Positions 1 to 7,267 of a stretch of 18,635 nucleotides of DNA are shown here, piece after piece (the stretch's first letter is position 1; each line of letters opens with the position of its first letter). Location of the stretch: NCBI GenBank assembly GCA_027451455.1, contig DAIDJI010000021.1:1-18635 (forward strand). Direction: 5' to 3'. This stretch comes from Planctomycetales bacterium. GTDB taxonomy: Bacteria > Planctomycetota > Planctomycetia > Isosphaerales > Isosphaeraceae. The notes below the pieces were generated by a model. The model made no database searches and was not told the origin of the DNA. It was given only the letters and a program-made list of their open reading frames with translations. The position numbers and the translations under genes are program-made.

Positions 1-3000
1 GGACCACCCGCGTATAGGCCGGGATCGGCCCGGGGGATCGGAACTGCAACGCCTCGCCGCCGATCGAGTCGCGGACGATCAGCCCGCCCCGACCGCCCGG
101 CGACGGGTACGGTTGCCGGACCAGTACCGAGATCCGAACCAGGTTGTTCGCCCCGACCTTCACCGGCGGAGAGAGCACGGCCGAGGCCGGCTCGTCGAGG
201 TAGGGGTCTTTCTGGTCAAGCGCCTCCTTGTCGACGCCCTTCACGGTCATCCGGAGAACCTGGTCTCCTTCAGCCACCTCCTCGTCGGCGTACCGAATCT
301 CGTTCTTCCGATAGCGCTTCGCGCCGTTTTTGAGGTCCTTGCTTCGCTTCTCGCGGGGGGCGGGCTCGCGCGGACGAAGACTCAGTCGATCCTTCGTCTC
401 CAGGCCCGGATACTGATGGCTGAGGTCTGTCCAGCCGCCCGAGGTCAGGGCCTCGGGGTCGTCGAACGATCCCGAGGGAACCCGGTTCGGCCCAAACCGG
501 TAGCCGGGCAGTCCGGCAATCCAGTCCTTCCAGAGGTGAAGCTGGGGAAGGGTCGCGAACGAAATCGCCGGTGGACACGAGTTGGCCAGCAGGAGAATCG
601 GCGGCTTCGGATAGGGACGAATGGCGTCGTCCGGATACTTGATTTCCTTCCCGTTGATGCTTTCCTCGACGGCCTTGCGGTACTCGGCCATCCCCTGGCT
701 CCAGTACCCGTACATCATGGCGCGGACCGGGCGGGTGGCGTGGTGGGCCTCGATCCAGGCGGTCGTGTAATCCATCTCCTCGATCGCGGCCCGCGCGTTC
801 TTGAGAAACGCCTCCGCGGCGTCCAGAAGGTCCTGCGCGTCGGGGGGCGGCTTGGTGATCCCTCGCTCCGCTCGCGTTTTGAGGTCTTCCTTGCTGATGA
901 TCTGGTGCCCGCCCGTCAGAAGGCGATCGAGACCCTCACGCGCCCGGGCCAGCTCAATCTCGGCCTGCCGAACCGCCCACTGCGCAGCGAGGGGACGAAT
1001 GCTCGCCACGTTCTTCTGGATCCGACGGCAGAGCTCCAGGTCGGTCGTGCAGAGGATCATGGTCGTCACGCCGAGGTCGGGGATCGTGATCCGGGTGCCC
1101 CGGGCGTCCACGTCGTCCACCTTCGGCTCCAGGAACCGGGCCCCTCCGGGGCTGACCTCCAGAAACTGAGCCGTCTGCGGCAGCCGGGCATAAACGAGAA
1201 GGTCGTGATAGGCAAGCTGCGGCGGCTGCCACTGGGCCTCGCCGTTGAAGTCGGCAACCATCATGAGGAAGCCGCGCGAGCCGGGGAGCGGAATCGCCGC
1301 GGCGGTCAGCCCCGGCTTTCCATTGATCTCCTTCACCAGCGGCATCCGCTTCTGGTTGACGTTCGGAATGTACGGCTTGTCGGGCGGGTCGGGATCGAAG
1401 ACCTCATAATAACTGGGCCGGCGCGTGGTGCCGGCGATGATCCCCTCGAAGAGGTCGATCTCCGCGTTGAGGAAGCCCATCTCGATCAGGAGCGACTCGC
1501 CCGCCGGACGGGTCAAATCGGCATCGCCAAGAAACGTGATCCCTCGGCATCCGCCCATCAGGGCCATGTAGGTCATCAGCCGGAGCTGTTCGGGCTGGAT
1601 CGGCGGCGTCCCCCACTCGGGGACCTCGTCCGTCCCCCAGATGTTGCGGACGAACGAGGGCGGAGTGGTCGCGGGGAGCCAGGCCCAGAACAGGGGCTCC
1701 AGACTCCGGGCCGCGAGGATATCCCTCCGCTGGCGAATGTAGCCGAGCCCCTCACCAAACGAGGTGCCGGTCCCCCAGAAGGGAAGATCCAGGCCGATCA
1801 CGTCGAGATTCGTCGGCGCCCGGGAGTAGAGGCGGAACTCGCCGCTCACGGTGGCCGTGGCGAGGGTCGGGATATCGGGCGTCTCGTCGATCGCCGCGAG
1901 AACCTCGCGGACCCTCTCGTTCTCGAGCCGGCGATCCTCGACCTTGCGGGCGTGGCCAAGATCCTCGCCAATCGACCACATCAGGACCGACCGCATCAGG
2001 GGATACTCGCTGATCTCCCGGAGGATCCGCTGCTTGCCCCCCTCCTCACCGGCGTTCGAAAGCCGGGGGATCAGGTACATCGGCCGATCCCCCTCGACCA
2101 GCGGCGCGATCCGCTTCAAATCCGGTTCGGGACCCGTGACCGCGACATCGAAACCGTACCGACGGAGCGTCGCGAGGTCAGCGCCCGGGGCCTCGATCGC
2201 GGTCGGGAACCAGGGAGCATACCGGTTCTCGCCAGGAACCAGCCGTTCGAGGATGCCCCGGCTCATCTGGACCGGCGGCAAGGTGGCCTCGCCCGGATCC
2301 TTGCGGTTGGCCGCCTTCCGGGTCCGAACCCCGGCCGGGGACGACTCGGCCCCAACCGCCGGAGTCCGACCCGCCGCCCAGGCCGCGGCGATCTCCTTCG
2401 ATACCGGTCCAATCCGGAGATCGTCGAGAAAGACGTCGGTCTCGCCCTCGCCCGAAAGCAGGTTCACGACCACACGCTCGATGTACGCACCCTGGAGCGA
2501 AACCGGCCGCCGGGTCGAGGCCCGCAAAACCCTCGCCTGCTCCTCAATCGCCGGAAGAAGCTCGGTCAGCTCCAGACGCTCCCAGCGGTCCGGGCGATCG
2601 AAAACCGTCCCCGGCACCAGGACAAACGAAGGCGCCCGCGTCTCCGGATCCAGATCGGCCGGCAAGACCACCCAGGCGTAAAGCTGCGCACCCGACCGGT
2701 TCGCCCGAACATACAGACTGATCGACAGATCCCGGGTCACCGGAACCTTCGGAACCGCCTGGCTGACAAAGAACCGGCTCCCCGACCCCGCCTCAAACCG
2801 AAACCGCTCGGAAGTCGCACCCCCGTGCGCCGCCCGATCCGTACGCTCGTGAGACAGAAGCTGGATCGCGGCGTCGGTGTATTCCCGCTGCCAGACCGTC
2901 CGGGGCGACTCGTAGCCGTCCCGAAGCGACGGAGCCTCCTCCTTGGGTCCCTCGCCAGGCCGGTCGTCAGCGACCGCCAAACCAGTCCCGAGAAGTCCCG

Positions 3001-3040
3001 TCAGTAGTAGCCACGCGATCCGTCGACGTCCGGCGCGCAT
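1..3040 (-). CDS. Large secreted protein of unknown function, possible glycoside-hydrolase-like core (3' end outside window)
   Basis: One frame stays open from an ATG at 3038-3040 to the left edge, giving at least 1013 residues with no stop. The start has a GGGAGG ribosome site (3051-3056) ten bases upstream. The N-terminus is a typical signal peptide: three arginines, a leucine-rich core, then AVA before DD at about residue 24. After it comes a beta-rich segment ending near DVFLDDLRIGP (about residue 205), which resembles a jelly-roll carbohydrate-binding module. The region from about 290 to 560 alternates strand-like and helix-like stretches (FDVAVTGPEPDL, LMWSIGEDLG, LDVIGLDLPFWG, CRGITFLGD), as in a TIM-barrel hydrolase. 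A helical part (about 670-780) and a second beta-sandwich-like part (about 850 to the edge) follow. No catalytic pair can be assigned with confidence, so the glycosidase reading is an inference. The opposite strand is also open almost throughout, but that is an antisense artefact of high-GC coding. Confidence 0.82.
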   Translation of the reverse strand, partial: MRAGRRRIAWLLLTGLLGTGLAVADDRPGEGPKEEAPSLRDGYESPRTVWQREYTDAAIQLLSHERTDRAAHGGATSERFRFEAGSGSRFFVSQAVPKVPVTRDLSISLYVRANRSGAQLYAWVVLPADLDPETRAPSFVLVPGTVFDRPDRWERLELTELLPAIEEQARVLRASTRRPVSLQGAYIERVVVNLLSGEGETDVFLDDLRIGPVSKEIAAAWAAGRTPAVGAESSPAGVRTRKAANRKDPGEATLPPVQMSRGILERLVPGENRYAPWFPTAIEAPGADLATLRRYGFDVAVTGPEPDLKRIAPLVEGDRPMYLIPRLSNAGEEGGKQRILREISEYPLMRSVLMWSIGEDLGHARKVEDRRLENERVREVLAAIDETPDIPTLATATVSGEFRLYSRAPTNLDVIGLDLPFWGTGTSFGEGLGYIRQRRDILAARSLEPLFWAWLPATTPPSFVRNIWGTDEVPEWGTPPIQPEQLRLMTYMALMGGCRGITFLGDADLTRPAGESLLIEMGFLNAEIDLFEGIIAGTTRRPSYYEVFDPDPPDKPYIPNVNQKRMPLVKEINGKPGLTAAAIPLPGSRGFLMMVADFNGEAQWQPPQLAYHDLLVYARLPQTAQFLEVSPGGARFLEPKVDDVDARGTRITIPDLGVTTMILCTTDLELCRRIQKNVASIRPLAAQWAVRQAEIELARAREGLDRLLTGGHQIISKEDLKTRAERGITKPPPDAQDLLDAAEAFLKNARAAIEEMDYTTAWIEAHHATRPVRAMMYGYWSQGMAEYRKAVEESINGKEIKYPDDAIRPYPKPPILLLANSCPPAISFATLPQLHLWKDWIAGLPGYRFGPNRVPSGSFDDPEALTSGGWTDLSHQYPGLETKDRLSLRPREPAPREKRSKDLKNGAKRYRKNEIRYADEEVAEGDQVLRMTVKGVDKEALDQKDPYLDEPASAVLSPPVKVGANNLVRISVLVRQPYPSPGGRGGLIVRDSIGGEALQFRSPGPIPAYTRVV

Positions 3041-3247
3041 CGGCTCTCGACCTCCCTGCCTCCGTTCCCGCCAGCCCTCCAGGCTGGTTCATCCCGGTCA
3101 TCGTATCGGCACGCTTCCTGCTCAGGAAGATCAATGTCCTCGAGGCAAGTCGCCTCAGACAACAACACAAATCCCCCAGATCCGCAAAATCCGAAAGGAT
3201 GACCCAGAACAATCACCTTCGCTGATCCGTCGTTCCTCTCCATTTTA

Positions 3248-3256
3248 TGGTAGACT
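3248..3256 (+). promoter_or_regulatory. Extended -10 promoter element before the 92-aa gene
   Basis: TGGTAGACT fits an extended -10 element (TGn followed by a TATAAT-like hexamer, 4 of 6). It ends 29 bases before the chosen start, leaving a leader of about 20-25 bases that contains the GAGGTG ribosome site. No good -35 is visible, which is usual for extended -10 promoters. The upstream gap (3041-3285, 245 bp) also serves the divergent large secreted gene and shows no other clear feature. Confidence 0.4.
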
Positions 3257-3285
3257 GGAACACAACCCTACGACGAGGTGCAACC

Positions 3286-3564
3286 ATGATGCGGACAACC
3301 GAGAGACCGGGAACAATGGTAGCGACGGGGCAGATCCCGGGCGAACTGGTGGAGTTGAAGGAACGGATTCAGGGGCAGCCGCCTCGGGTCCGGGCTGAAC
3401 TGGAGCCCTTGATCGACGAGGTGATGGAGCACGCCGTCTTTCGGAGCCGGGTCATGATGATCGCCCGCGATGCCTTGCAGCAGTGCCGTACCGACATCGC
3501 CTCGCTTCGGCTCGACCTCGAAGCGACTCAACGCGAGGCCCGGTCCTTCTCGCCGCGAGCTTAA
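3286..3564 (+). CDS. Small helical protein of unknown function (92 aa)
   Basis: I do not recognise this protein. The start is placed at the first ATG of an ATG-ATG pair because GAGGTG (3275-3280) lies five bases upstream and a -10-like element lies just beyond; an ATG at 3247 in the same frame would overlap that element and has no ribosome site. The N-terminal 17 residues look unstructured. The rest is almost entirely predicted helix, with charged heptad-like stretches (ELVELKERIQ, RAELEPLIDEVMEHAVF, IASLRLDLEATQREA) that suggest a helical hairpin or coiled coil. There is no signal peptide or membrane segment, so it should be cytoplasmic. Its TAA overlaps the TAA of the convergent peptidase gene by four bases. 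The clean ribosome site and separate promoter argue that it is a genuine gene. Confidence 0.7.
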   Translation: MMRTTERPGTMVATGQIPGELVELKERIQGQPPRVRAELEPLIDEVMEHAVFRSRVMMIARDALQQCRTDIASLRLDLEATQREARSFSPRA

Positions 3565-4580
3565 CGCTGTCCGTGCCGGGGTAGTGAGAGCCAGCCGGTG
3601 ACCACCTGGCCGACTTCCGCCAGGCTCTCGGCCGAACAGTTCTCCGGGATATCGTCCACCTTGTGCCAGTGGGGATAGTCGAAGTCGATCAGGTCGATGG
3701 TCGGGATACCGGCCCGGTTCATCGGCAGATGATCGTCGAGAACCTCGCGACCAAACGCGTTACTGAAGGAGCGGGCCTTGAGCTGCCGGGCGACTCCCCA
3801 GACCTCTCGCATGATGGTCGGGGCCATTTCGACGCTGTTCGGCTCGCGTTTGATGACCATCTCCTTACCGCCAACCATATCGAAGAGAATGCCGCCGACG
3901 TACTGCATCCGCGCTCGGGATCGATCCGACCGTTGCGAGGCATAGGTCCGGGCGAAGACCGTCGAGCCAAGGAAATACTCGCCCCGGCGCGGGTTGTTCC
4001 CGTAAACGAGCTCTTCCCCGTCGAAGAGAACCAGGTCGATCCCGTACGGCGAGGCGATCGCGTCGAGGTGGTGAGCAATCTCCATCAGCAGAGCCACGCC
4101 CGAGCCGCCGTCGTTGGCCCCGATGAAGGGCTGGCCGAGGCGGTCGGGATTGATCTCCTCGTCGGCATGCGGCCGGGTATCGTAGTGGGCACAAAGCACC
4201 AGTCGATGCAGGCGCTCGGGATGCCAGGCGCCAATGAGGTTCGCCATATCGACCCGATGGCCGGTCAGGGGATGAACGGCGACGAACGGCTGCTCGCGAA
4301 CGGTCAGGCCGGACTTGCGAAAGTGTTCCGCAACCATCCTGCGCTGCTGGGTATTGGCCTCGGTTCCGGCGACCCGGGGACCGATCTTGCAGATCTGTTC
4401 GAGGTAACCAAAGGCGCGTCGGCCGTCGATCGGTGCGGGGGTCGGGTGCATGGCTGGCTGGGCCTCGCTGGCCGGGGGAGCCATCAGGAAAAAGAGCCCC
4501 GCGGCCATCATCGCCGCGCCGCCGACCATTGTGAAGAGAATCGGCCAGTGCTGCCGGTAGGGGATCAGGCGACGACCCAT
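3561..4580 (-). CDS. Membrane-anchored M28-family metallohydrolase, glutaminyl-peptide cyclotransferase-like
   Basis: The 339-residue protein has a single hydrophobic anchor (about residues 13-34) followed by a proline-rich linker, so the catalytic domain probably faces the periplasm. The M28/glutaminyl-cyclase motifs are all present in order: AHYDTR (131-136, with H132 and D134), GANDGGSG (154-161, D157 as metal ligand), DGEE (187-190, E189 as general base and E190 as ligand), FDMVGG (D234) and DYPHWHKVDD (H306 as likely zinc ligand). The short domain and the WHK-DD ending are closer to glutaminyl cyclases than to large aminopeptidases; activity could be either N-terminal pyroglutamate formation or aminopeptidase. 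GAGGAGGG (4588-4595) supports the ATG start. It lies 28 bp downstream of maf on the same strand and is probably co-transcribed with it. Confidence 0.88.
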   Translation of the reverse strand: MGRRLIPYRQHWPILFTMVGGAAMMAAGLFFLMAPPASEAQPAMHPTPAPIDGRRAFGYLEQICKIGPRVAGTEANTQQRRMVAEHFRKSGLTVREQPFVAVHPLTGHRVDMANLIGAWHPERLHRLVLCAHYDTRPHADEEINPDRLGQPFIGANDGGSGVALLMEIAHHLDAIASPYGIDLVLFDGEELVYGNNPRRGEYFLGSTVFARTYASQRSDRSRARMQYVGGILFDMVGGKEMVIKREPNSVEMAPTIMREVWGVARQLKARSFSNAFGREVLDDHLPMNRAGIPTIDLIDFDYPHWHKVDDIPENCSAESLAEVGQVVTGWLSLPRHGQR

Positions 4581-4608
4581 TCTGGGGCCCTCCTCGGGAT
4601 ATTGCCGA

Positions 4609-5205
4609 TTAATCGGCCAGCGATCGATAGGAGGCCAGGAGGGCCGCGAGCCGCTCCATCGGCAATCCGACCACGTTCGAGAAACTCCCGCTCGCGACCG
4701 AGACGAAGGGGTCGCGATCCTGAACGCCGTAGGCTCCCGACTTCCCCTCCCAGCGACCCGAGTCGAGATAATCCTGGCGCTCGCGGTCGTCGAGGGGCCG
4801 GAACCGGACGACGCTGACCTCGACGGCGCCGACCCACTCGTGGCGGTCGCCCCGGTAGAGACAGAGGCCGGTGATGACCTCGGTATCGTGACCTTCCTGG
4901 AGCCGGATCATCCGTTCGGCGTCGTCGCGGTCCTCCGGCTTGTTGAGGATGACGTCCTCCACGCAACAGACGGTATCGGCGGCGAGGATGAGACCGCTCC
5001 GCCTGCGCTGGGCGACCTCGACGGCCTTCCGCCAGGCCAGCGCGGCGGCATACGCCGACGGCGAGGTCCCGGGCGCGGCCGGGGGCTCGTCGATCCCCGA
5101 GGCATCCACCTCGAAGGAATAGCCGGCCTCGGCGAGCAGTTGCCGACGGCGCGGAGAGGCACTCGCAAGGATCAGCCTCGGCCTGGTTTCTCGGGTCGGT
5201 TCAAT
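4609..5205 (-). CDS. maf: Maf family nucleoside triphosphate pyrophosphatase, non-canonical start
   Basis: Maf/YhdE proteins hydrolyse non-canonical or modified nucleoside triphosphates to monophosphates as house-cleaning enzymes and have been linked to septum inhibition. The signature LILASASPRR is encoded at about 5146-5175, followed by the catalytic-region AADTV (Asp about 77), NKPED, VITGL, GKSGAYGVQ and VVGLPM, covering the whole domain. The first ATG/GTG/TTG in frame is a GTG at 5107-5109, which lies after the signature and would remove it. Upstream to the in-frame stop (5218-5220) the only plausible starts are ATT (5203-5205), nine bases after TGAGGA, or CTG (5173-5175). With ATT the protein has 198 residues, the usual family length. 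It heads a likely operon with the M28 hydrolase. Family assignment is firm; the start is not. Confidence 0.87.
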   Translation of the reverse strand: MEPTRETRPRLILASASPRRRQLLAEAGYSFEVDASGIDEPPAAPGTSPSAYAAALAWRKAVEVAQRRRSGLILAADTVCCVEDVILNKPEDRDDAERMIRLQEGHDTEVITGLCLYRGDRHEWVGAVEVSVVRFRPLDDRERQDYLDSGRWEGKSGAYGVQDRDPFVSVASGSFSNVVGLPMERLAALLASYRSLAD

Positions 5206-5223
5206 CGGACAATGTCCTCAGGG

Positions 5224-5229
5224 ATAATA
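5224..5229 (-). promoter_or_regulatory. Possible -10 hexamer for the maf operon
   Basis: TATTAT on the minus strand matches the TATAAT consensus at five of six positions, in an otherwise GC-rich context. No -35 match is visible at the normal distance. Transcription from here would begin near 5217, so the leader to the proposed ATT start would be only about a dozen bases. Confidence 0.25.
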
Positions 5230-5449
5230 CGGCGCCATTTCTTGCCCGATCGTATCCCCGGATCTCGCGATTGGCTAGAGGATGCCCCGCGCGGGGCAAT
5301 GGCAAATGCACGCTCGCGCCCACCCCAGCGCCCCGTTCAGACCACACAAGGGGAGACTTATGCAAGAACAACGGCTAACAATCAGTGTTTGCACACAATA
5401 AGGGTTGTATCCTCATGTCCTTTTATCCTGAACATTGTCTGTCCGATTT

Positions 5450-5466
5450 GGTTCCGGACACTTTAT
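5450..5466. repeat. Single arm of the GGTTCCGGACAC palindrome
   Basis: GGTTCCGGACACTTTAT matches the right arm of the inverted repeat at 10574-10590 at 16 of 17 bases. A matching left arm is not recognisable upstream, so this copy looks broken. It sits in the AT-richer part of the gap between maf and the DUF1501 gene. Confidence 0.45.
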
Positions 5467-5530
5467 TCCAGCCCGACTTCCTCCACCGACACCTGAACTG
5501 GCCAGCGCCCCAGGACAGGTGACCGACCCT

Positions 5531-6988
5531 TCAAATCAGTCCCGGGATCGGCGAGCCCTGATATACTTGATGGGGACGGTCAAGCTCGTCTTGCCAGGAG
5601 GCGGTGGGCGGGATGCCGAGCGCCCGGTAGATCGTGGCCGCCATGTTCTCGGGCGTCTGCGGACTCTCGGTGGGATAGGCGCCGATCCTGTCGGAAGCGC
5701 CGACGACCGTTCCGCCGCGGACGCCACCACCCGCGAACCAGAGGCTCTGCACGGCTCCCCAGTGGTCTCGGCCGGGGACCGTGAACGAGGCCGCCAGCGT
5801 CGAAAGCCTGGGCGTCCGGCCGAATTCGCTCCCCATCACAATCAGCGTGGAATCGAGCAGACCGCTCGATTCCAGGTCGTCGAGCAGCGCGCCCAGCGCC
5901 CGGTCGGTTGGGGGGAAAAGCTTGTCCTTCAGCCGAGGGAAGATCTCGCCGTGACTGTCCCACGTCTCGTTGTTCCCCAGGTTGACCTGGACGAGCGTGA
6001 CCCCGGCCTCGACCAGCCGAAACGCCATCAACAACGACCAGCCGAAGCTGTTACGCCCGTATCGCTCCTGGGTCTTCGCATCAGCGCGGGTGACGTCGAA
6101 GGCGTGCCGGACCGCGGGCGAGGCGAGGAGCGAGATGGCCGACTGACGGTGGTGGTCAAAGCGCAGGGCAGTCGCGGTCGCTTCCAGCTCGCCGCGCTGG
6201 CGGTCGAGTTCGTGCAAGAGGGTGGTCCGATGCCCGAATCGGCCGGCGGTCATCCCGGGAGAGAGCGTCAGGTTCGGGGCCTGATAGACGCGGTTATCTG
6301 GACTCGTGGGCGGCTTCTTCGCCTCGTTCGGAAATGTGTACTCGGGATAGGCCCCGCGCCAGAAGGGGTTGCCATAGGGCGACGCCTCAATGAAAAACGG
6401 GTCGCGGCGCGACCCCATCTGGCCGCCGTAGGCACCCGGGATGGCGCCACCCGACCAGTGGACCAGCCGCTCGGGCAACACGATCGCAGGGGGCAGATTG
6501 TGGCTCGACGAGGCCACCGCATCACCGACAATCGAGGCAATCGAGGGCCAGTCGGTCGATCGAGGCTGACGATCGCCCCGGAAACCCGGGTCGACCTGAC
6601 CCCTGCCCGTCAGCATGAAATAATGCCCGCGCGTGTGATCGTTCGTCGCGTGCGTCAGCGATCGGACCACGGCCCAGTGGTGGCTGCGTCGGGCCAGTCC
6701 GGGCAGATGCTCGGAGATCGCGATCCCCGGCGTCCGGGTCGCGATCGGACGAAACTCGCCCCGAATCCCCTCGGGCGCCTCGGGCTTCAGGTCAAAACTC
6801 TCGTGCTGCGAAAGCCCGCCTGACAGAAAAATATAAATACAGGATTTCGCCGTCCCTCCCGACCGGGGTGTCGCCGCGCGAAGGGCTTGCAGGTGGTTCA
6901 TCCCCAGCCCGAGCAGCCCGACCGCGCCCGCCTGAATGGCCGTCCGCCGGCTGACGAGCGGGTGTCGGCCGAATTGCGAACGGCTCAT
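5531..6988 (-). CDS. DUF1501 domain-containing secreted protein (sulfatase/alkaline-phosphatase-like fold)
   Basis: DUF1501 proteins are abundant in planctomycetes, are related in fold to the alkaline phosphatase/sulfatase group, and have no firmly established reaction. The start is the ATG at 6986-6988, with GGAGG (6996-7000) seven bases upstream; an in-frame start at 7027 would add 13 residues without a ribosome site. The 485-residue product begins with a twin-arginine-like leader (SRRTAIQAGAVGLLGLGM, residues 13-30). Family hallmarks follow: SGGLSQHESFDLKP (about 56-69), IRGEFRPI, PGIAISEHLP, RSLTHATNDHTRGHY, then NNETWDSHG, GSEFGRTP (386-393), GRDHW (406-410) and a C-terminal TPENMAATIYRALGI. 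In planctomycetes this family usually neighbours DUF1549/DUF1553 cytochrome proteins; none is adjacent here, so this is a solitary copy. It is divergent from the aldolase gene. Confidence 0.93.
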   Translation of the reverse strand: MSRSQFGRHPLVSRRTAIQAGAVGLLGLGMNHLQALRAATPRSGGTAKSCIYIFLSGGLSQHESFDLKPEAPEGIRGEFRPIATRTPGIAISEHLPGLARRSHHWAVVRSLTHATNDHTRGHYFMLTGRGQVDPGFRGDRQPRSTDWPSIASIVGDAVASSSHNLPPAIVLPERLVHWSGGAIPGAYGGQMGSRRDPFFIEASPYGNPFWRGAYPEYTFPNEAKKPPTSPDNRVYQAPNLTLSPGMTAGRFGHRTTLLHELDRQRGELEATATALRFDHHRQSAISLLASPAVRHAFDVTRADAKTQERYGRNSFGWSLLMAFRLVEAGVTLVQVNLGNNETWDSHGEIFPRLKDKLFPPTDRALGALLDDLESSGLLDSTLIVMGSEFGRTPRLSTLAASFTVPGRDHWGAVQSLWFAGGGVRGGTVVGASDRIGAYPTESPQTPENMAATIYRALGIPPTASWQDELDRPHQVYQGSPIPGLI

Positions 6989-7111
6989 CGGAACGCCTCC
7001 AGAATCCACCCGCCCGATTTTGTTCAACCATTTTCCAACAGTCCGGCTTCGCCTAGACTAACGGTGGGAGGGGGTATCGGCAAGACAGGGGTGGTCGCGC
7101 GTCCGATCTCG

Positions 7112-7140
7112 TTGTGGCCGGACGCCGGCCCGCCTACAAT
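7112..7140 (+). promoter_or_regulatory. Candidate sigma-70-type promoter for the aldolase gene
   Basis: TTGTGG (7112-7117) and TACAAT (7135-7140) are separated by 17 bases; the -10 matches consensus at five of six and the -35 at three. A start near 7147 would give a leader of about 120 bases. The rest of the 279-bp divergent gap shows no gene. Confidence 0.4.
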
Positions 7141-7267
7141 ACCTTCCAATTGGGAGGGCCGGCCCATCCGAGGCAGCGAAGACCCGTCCGTCGCCCGACC
7201 AGCCTGCCGGGCGCCTCGGCCTTGGAAACCCCGGACCGCCCCGCGTTTCCACATCGGAGATTCGTCC

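Larger units (their letters stand above)
5206..5530. other. Gene-free stretch between maf and the DUF1501 gene
   Basis: No convincing gene lies here. It contains the upstream region of maf (a TATTAT hexamer on the minus strand at 5224-5229), a perfect 16-bp palindrome TGCCCCGCGCGGGGCA (5283-5298) that could fold as a six-pair hairpin downstream of the DUF1501 gene, and from about 5340 to 5470 a segment distinctly richer in A and T than its surroundings. That segment includes a 13-codon reading frame on the plus strand (5360-5401) behind AGGGGAG and one arm of a palindrome found again at 10574-10590. It may be a decayed insertion. Confidence 0.5.

Noticed and set aside
113..3007. 964-codon open frame on the plus strand
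   Set aside because: It is antisense to a continuous minus-strand frame that has a signal peptide, ribosome site and sensible domain-like sequence. The plus-strand product is arginine/proline/glycine-rich without any family pattern.
3165..3200. Loose repetition of ATCCG-like units upstream of the 92-aa gene
   Set aside because: The units are few and irregular, without a consistent period, so no repeat or iteron can be supported.
3663..4817. 384-codon plus-strand frame
   Set aside because: It is opposite the M28 and maf genes and encodes an arginine/glycine-rich string with no recognisable motif.
5435..6823. 462-codon plus-strand frame
   Set aside because: It lies opposite the DUF1501 gene, whose conserved motifs are unambiguous. 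The product is low-complexity and typical of antisense frames in GC-rich genes.
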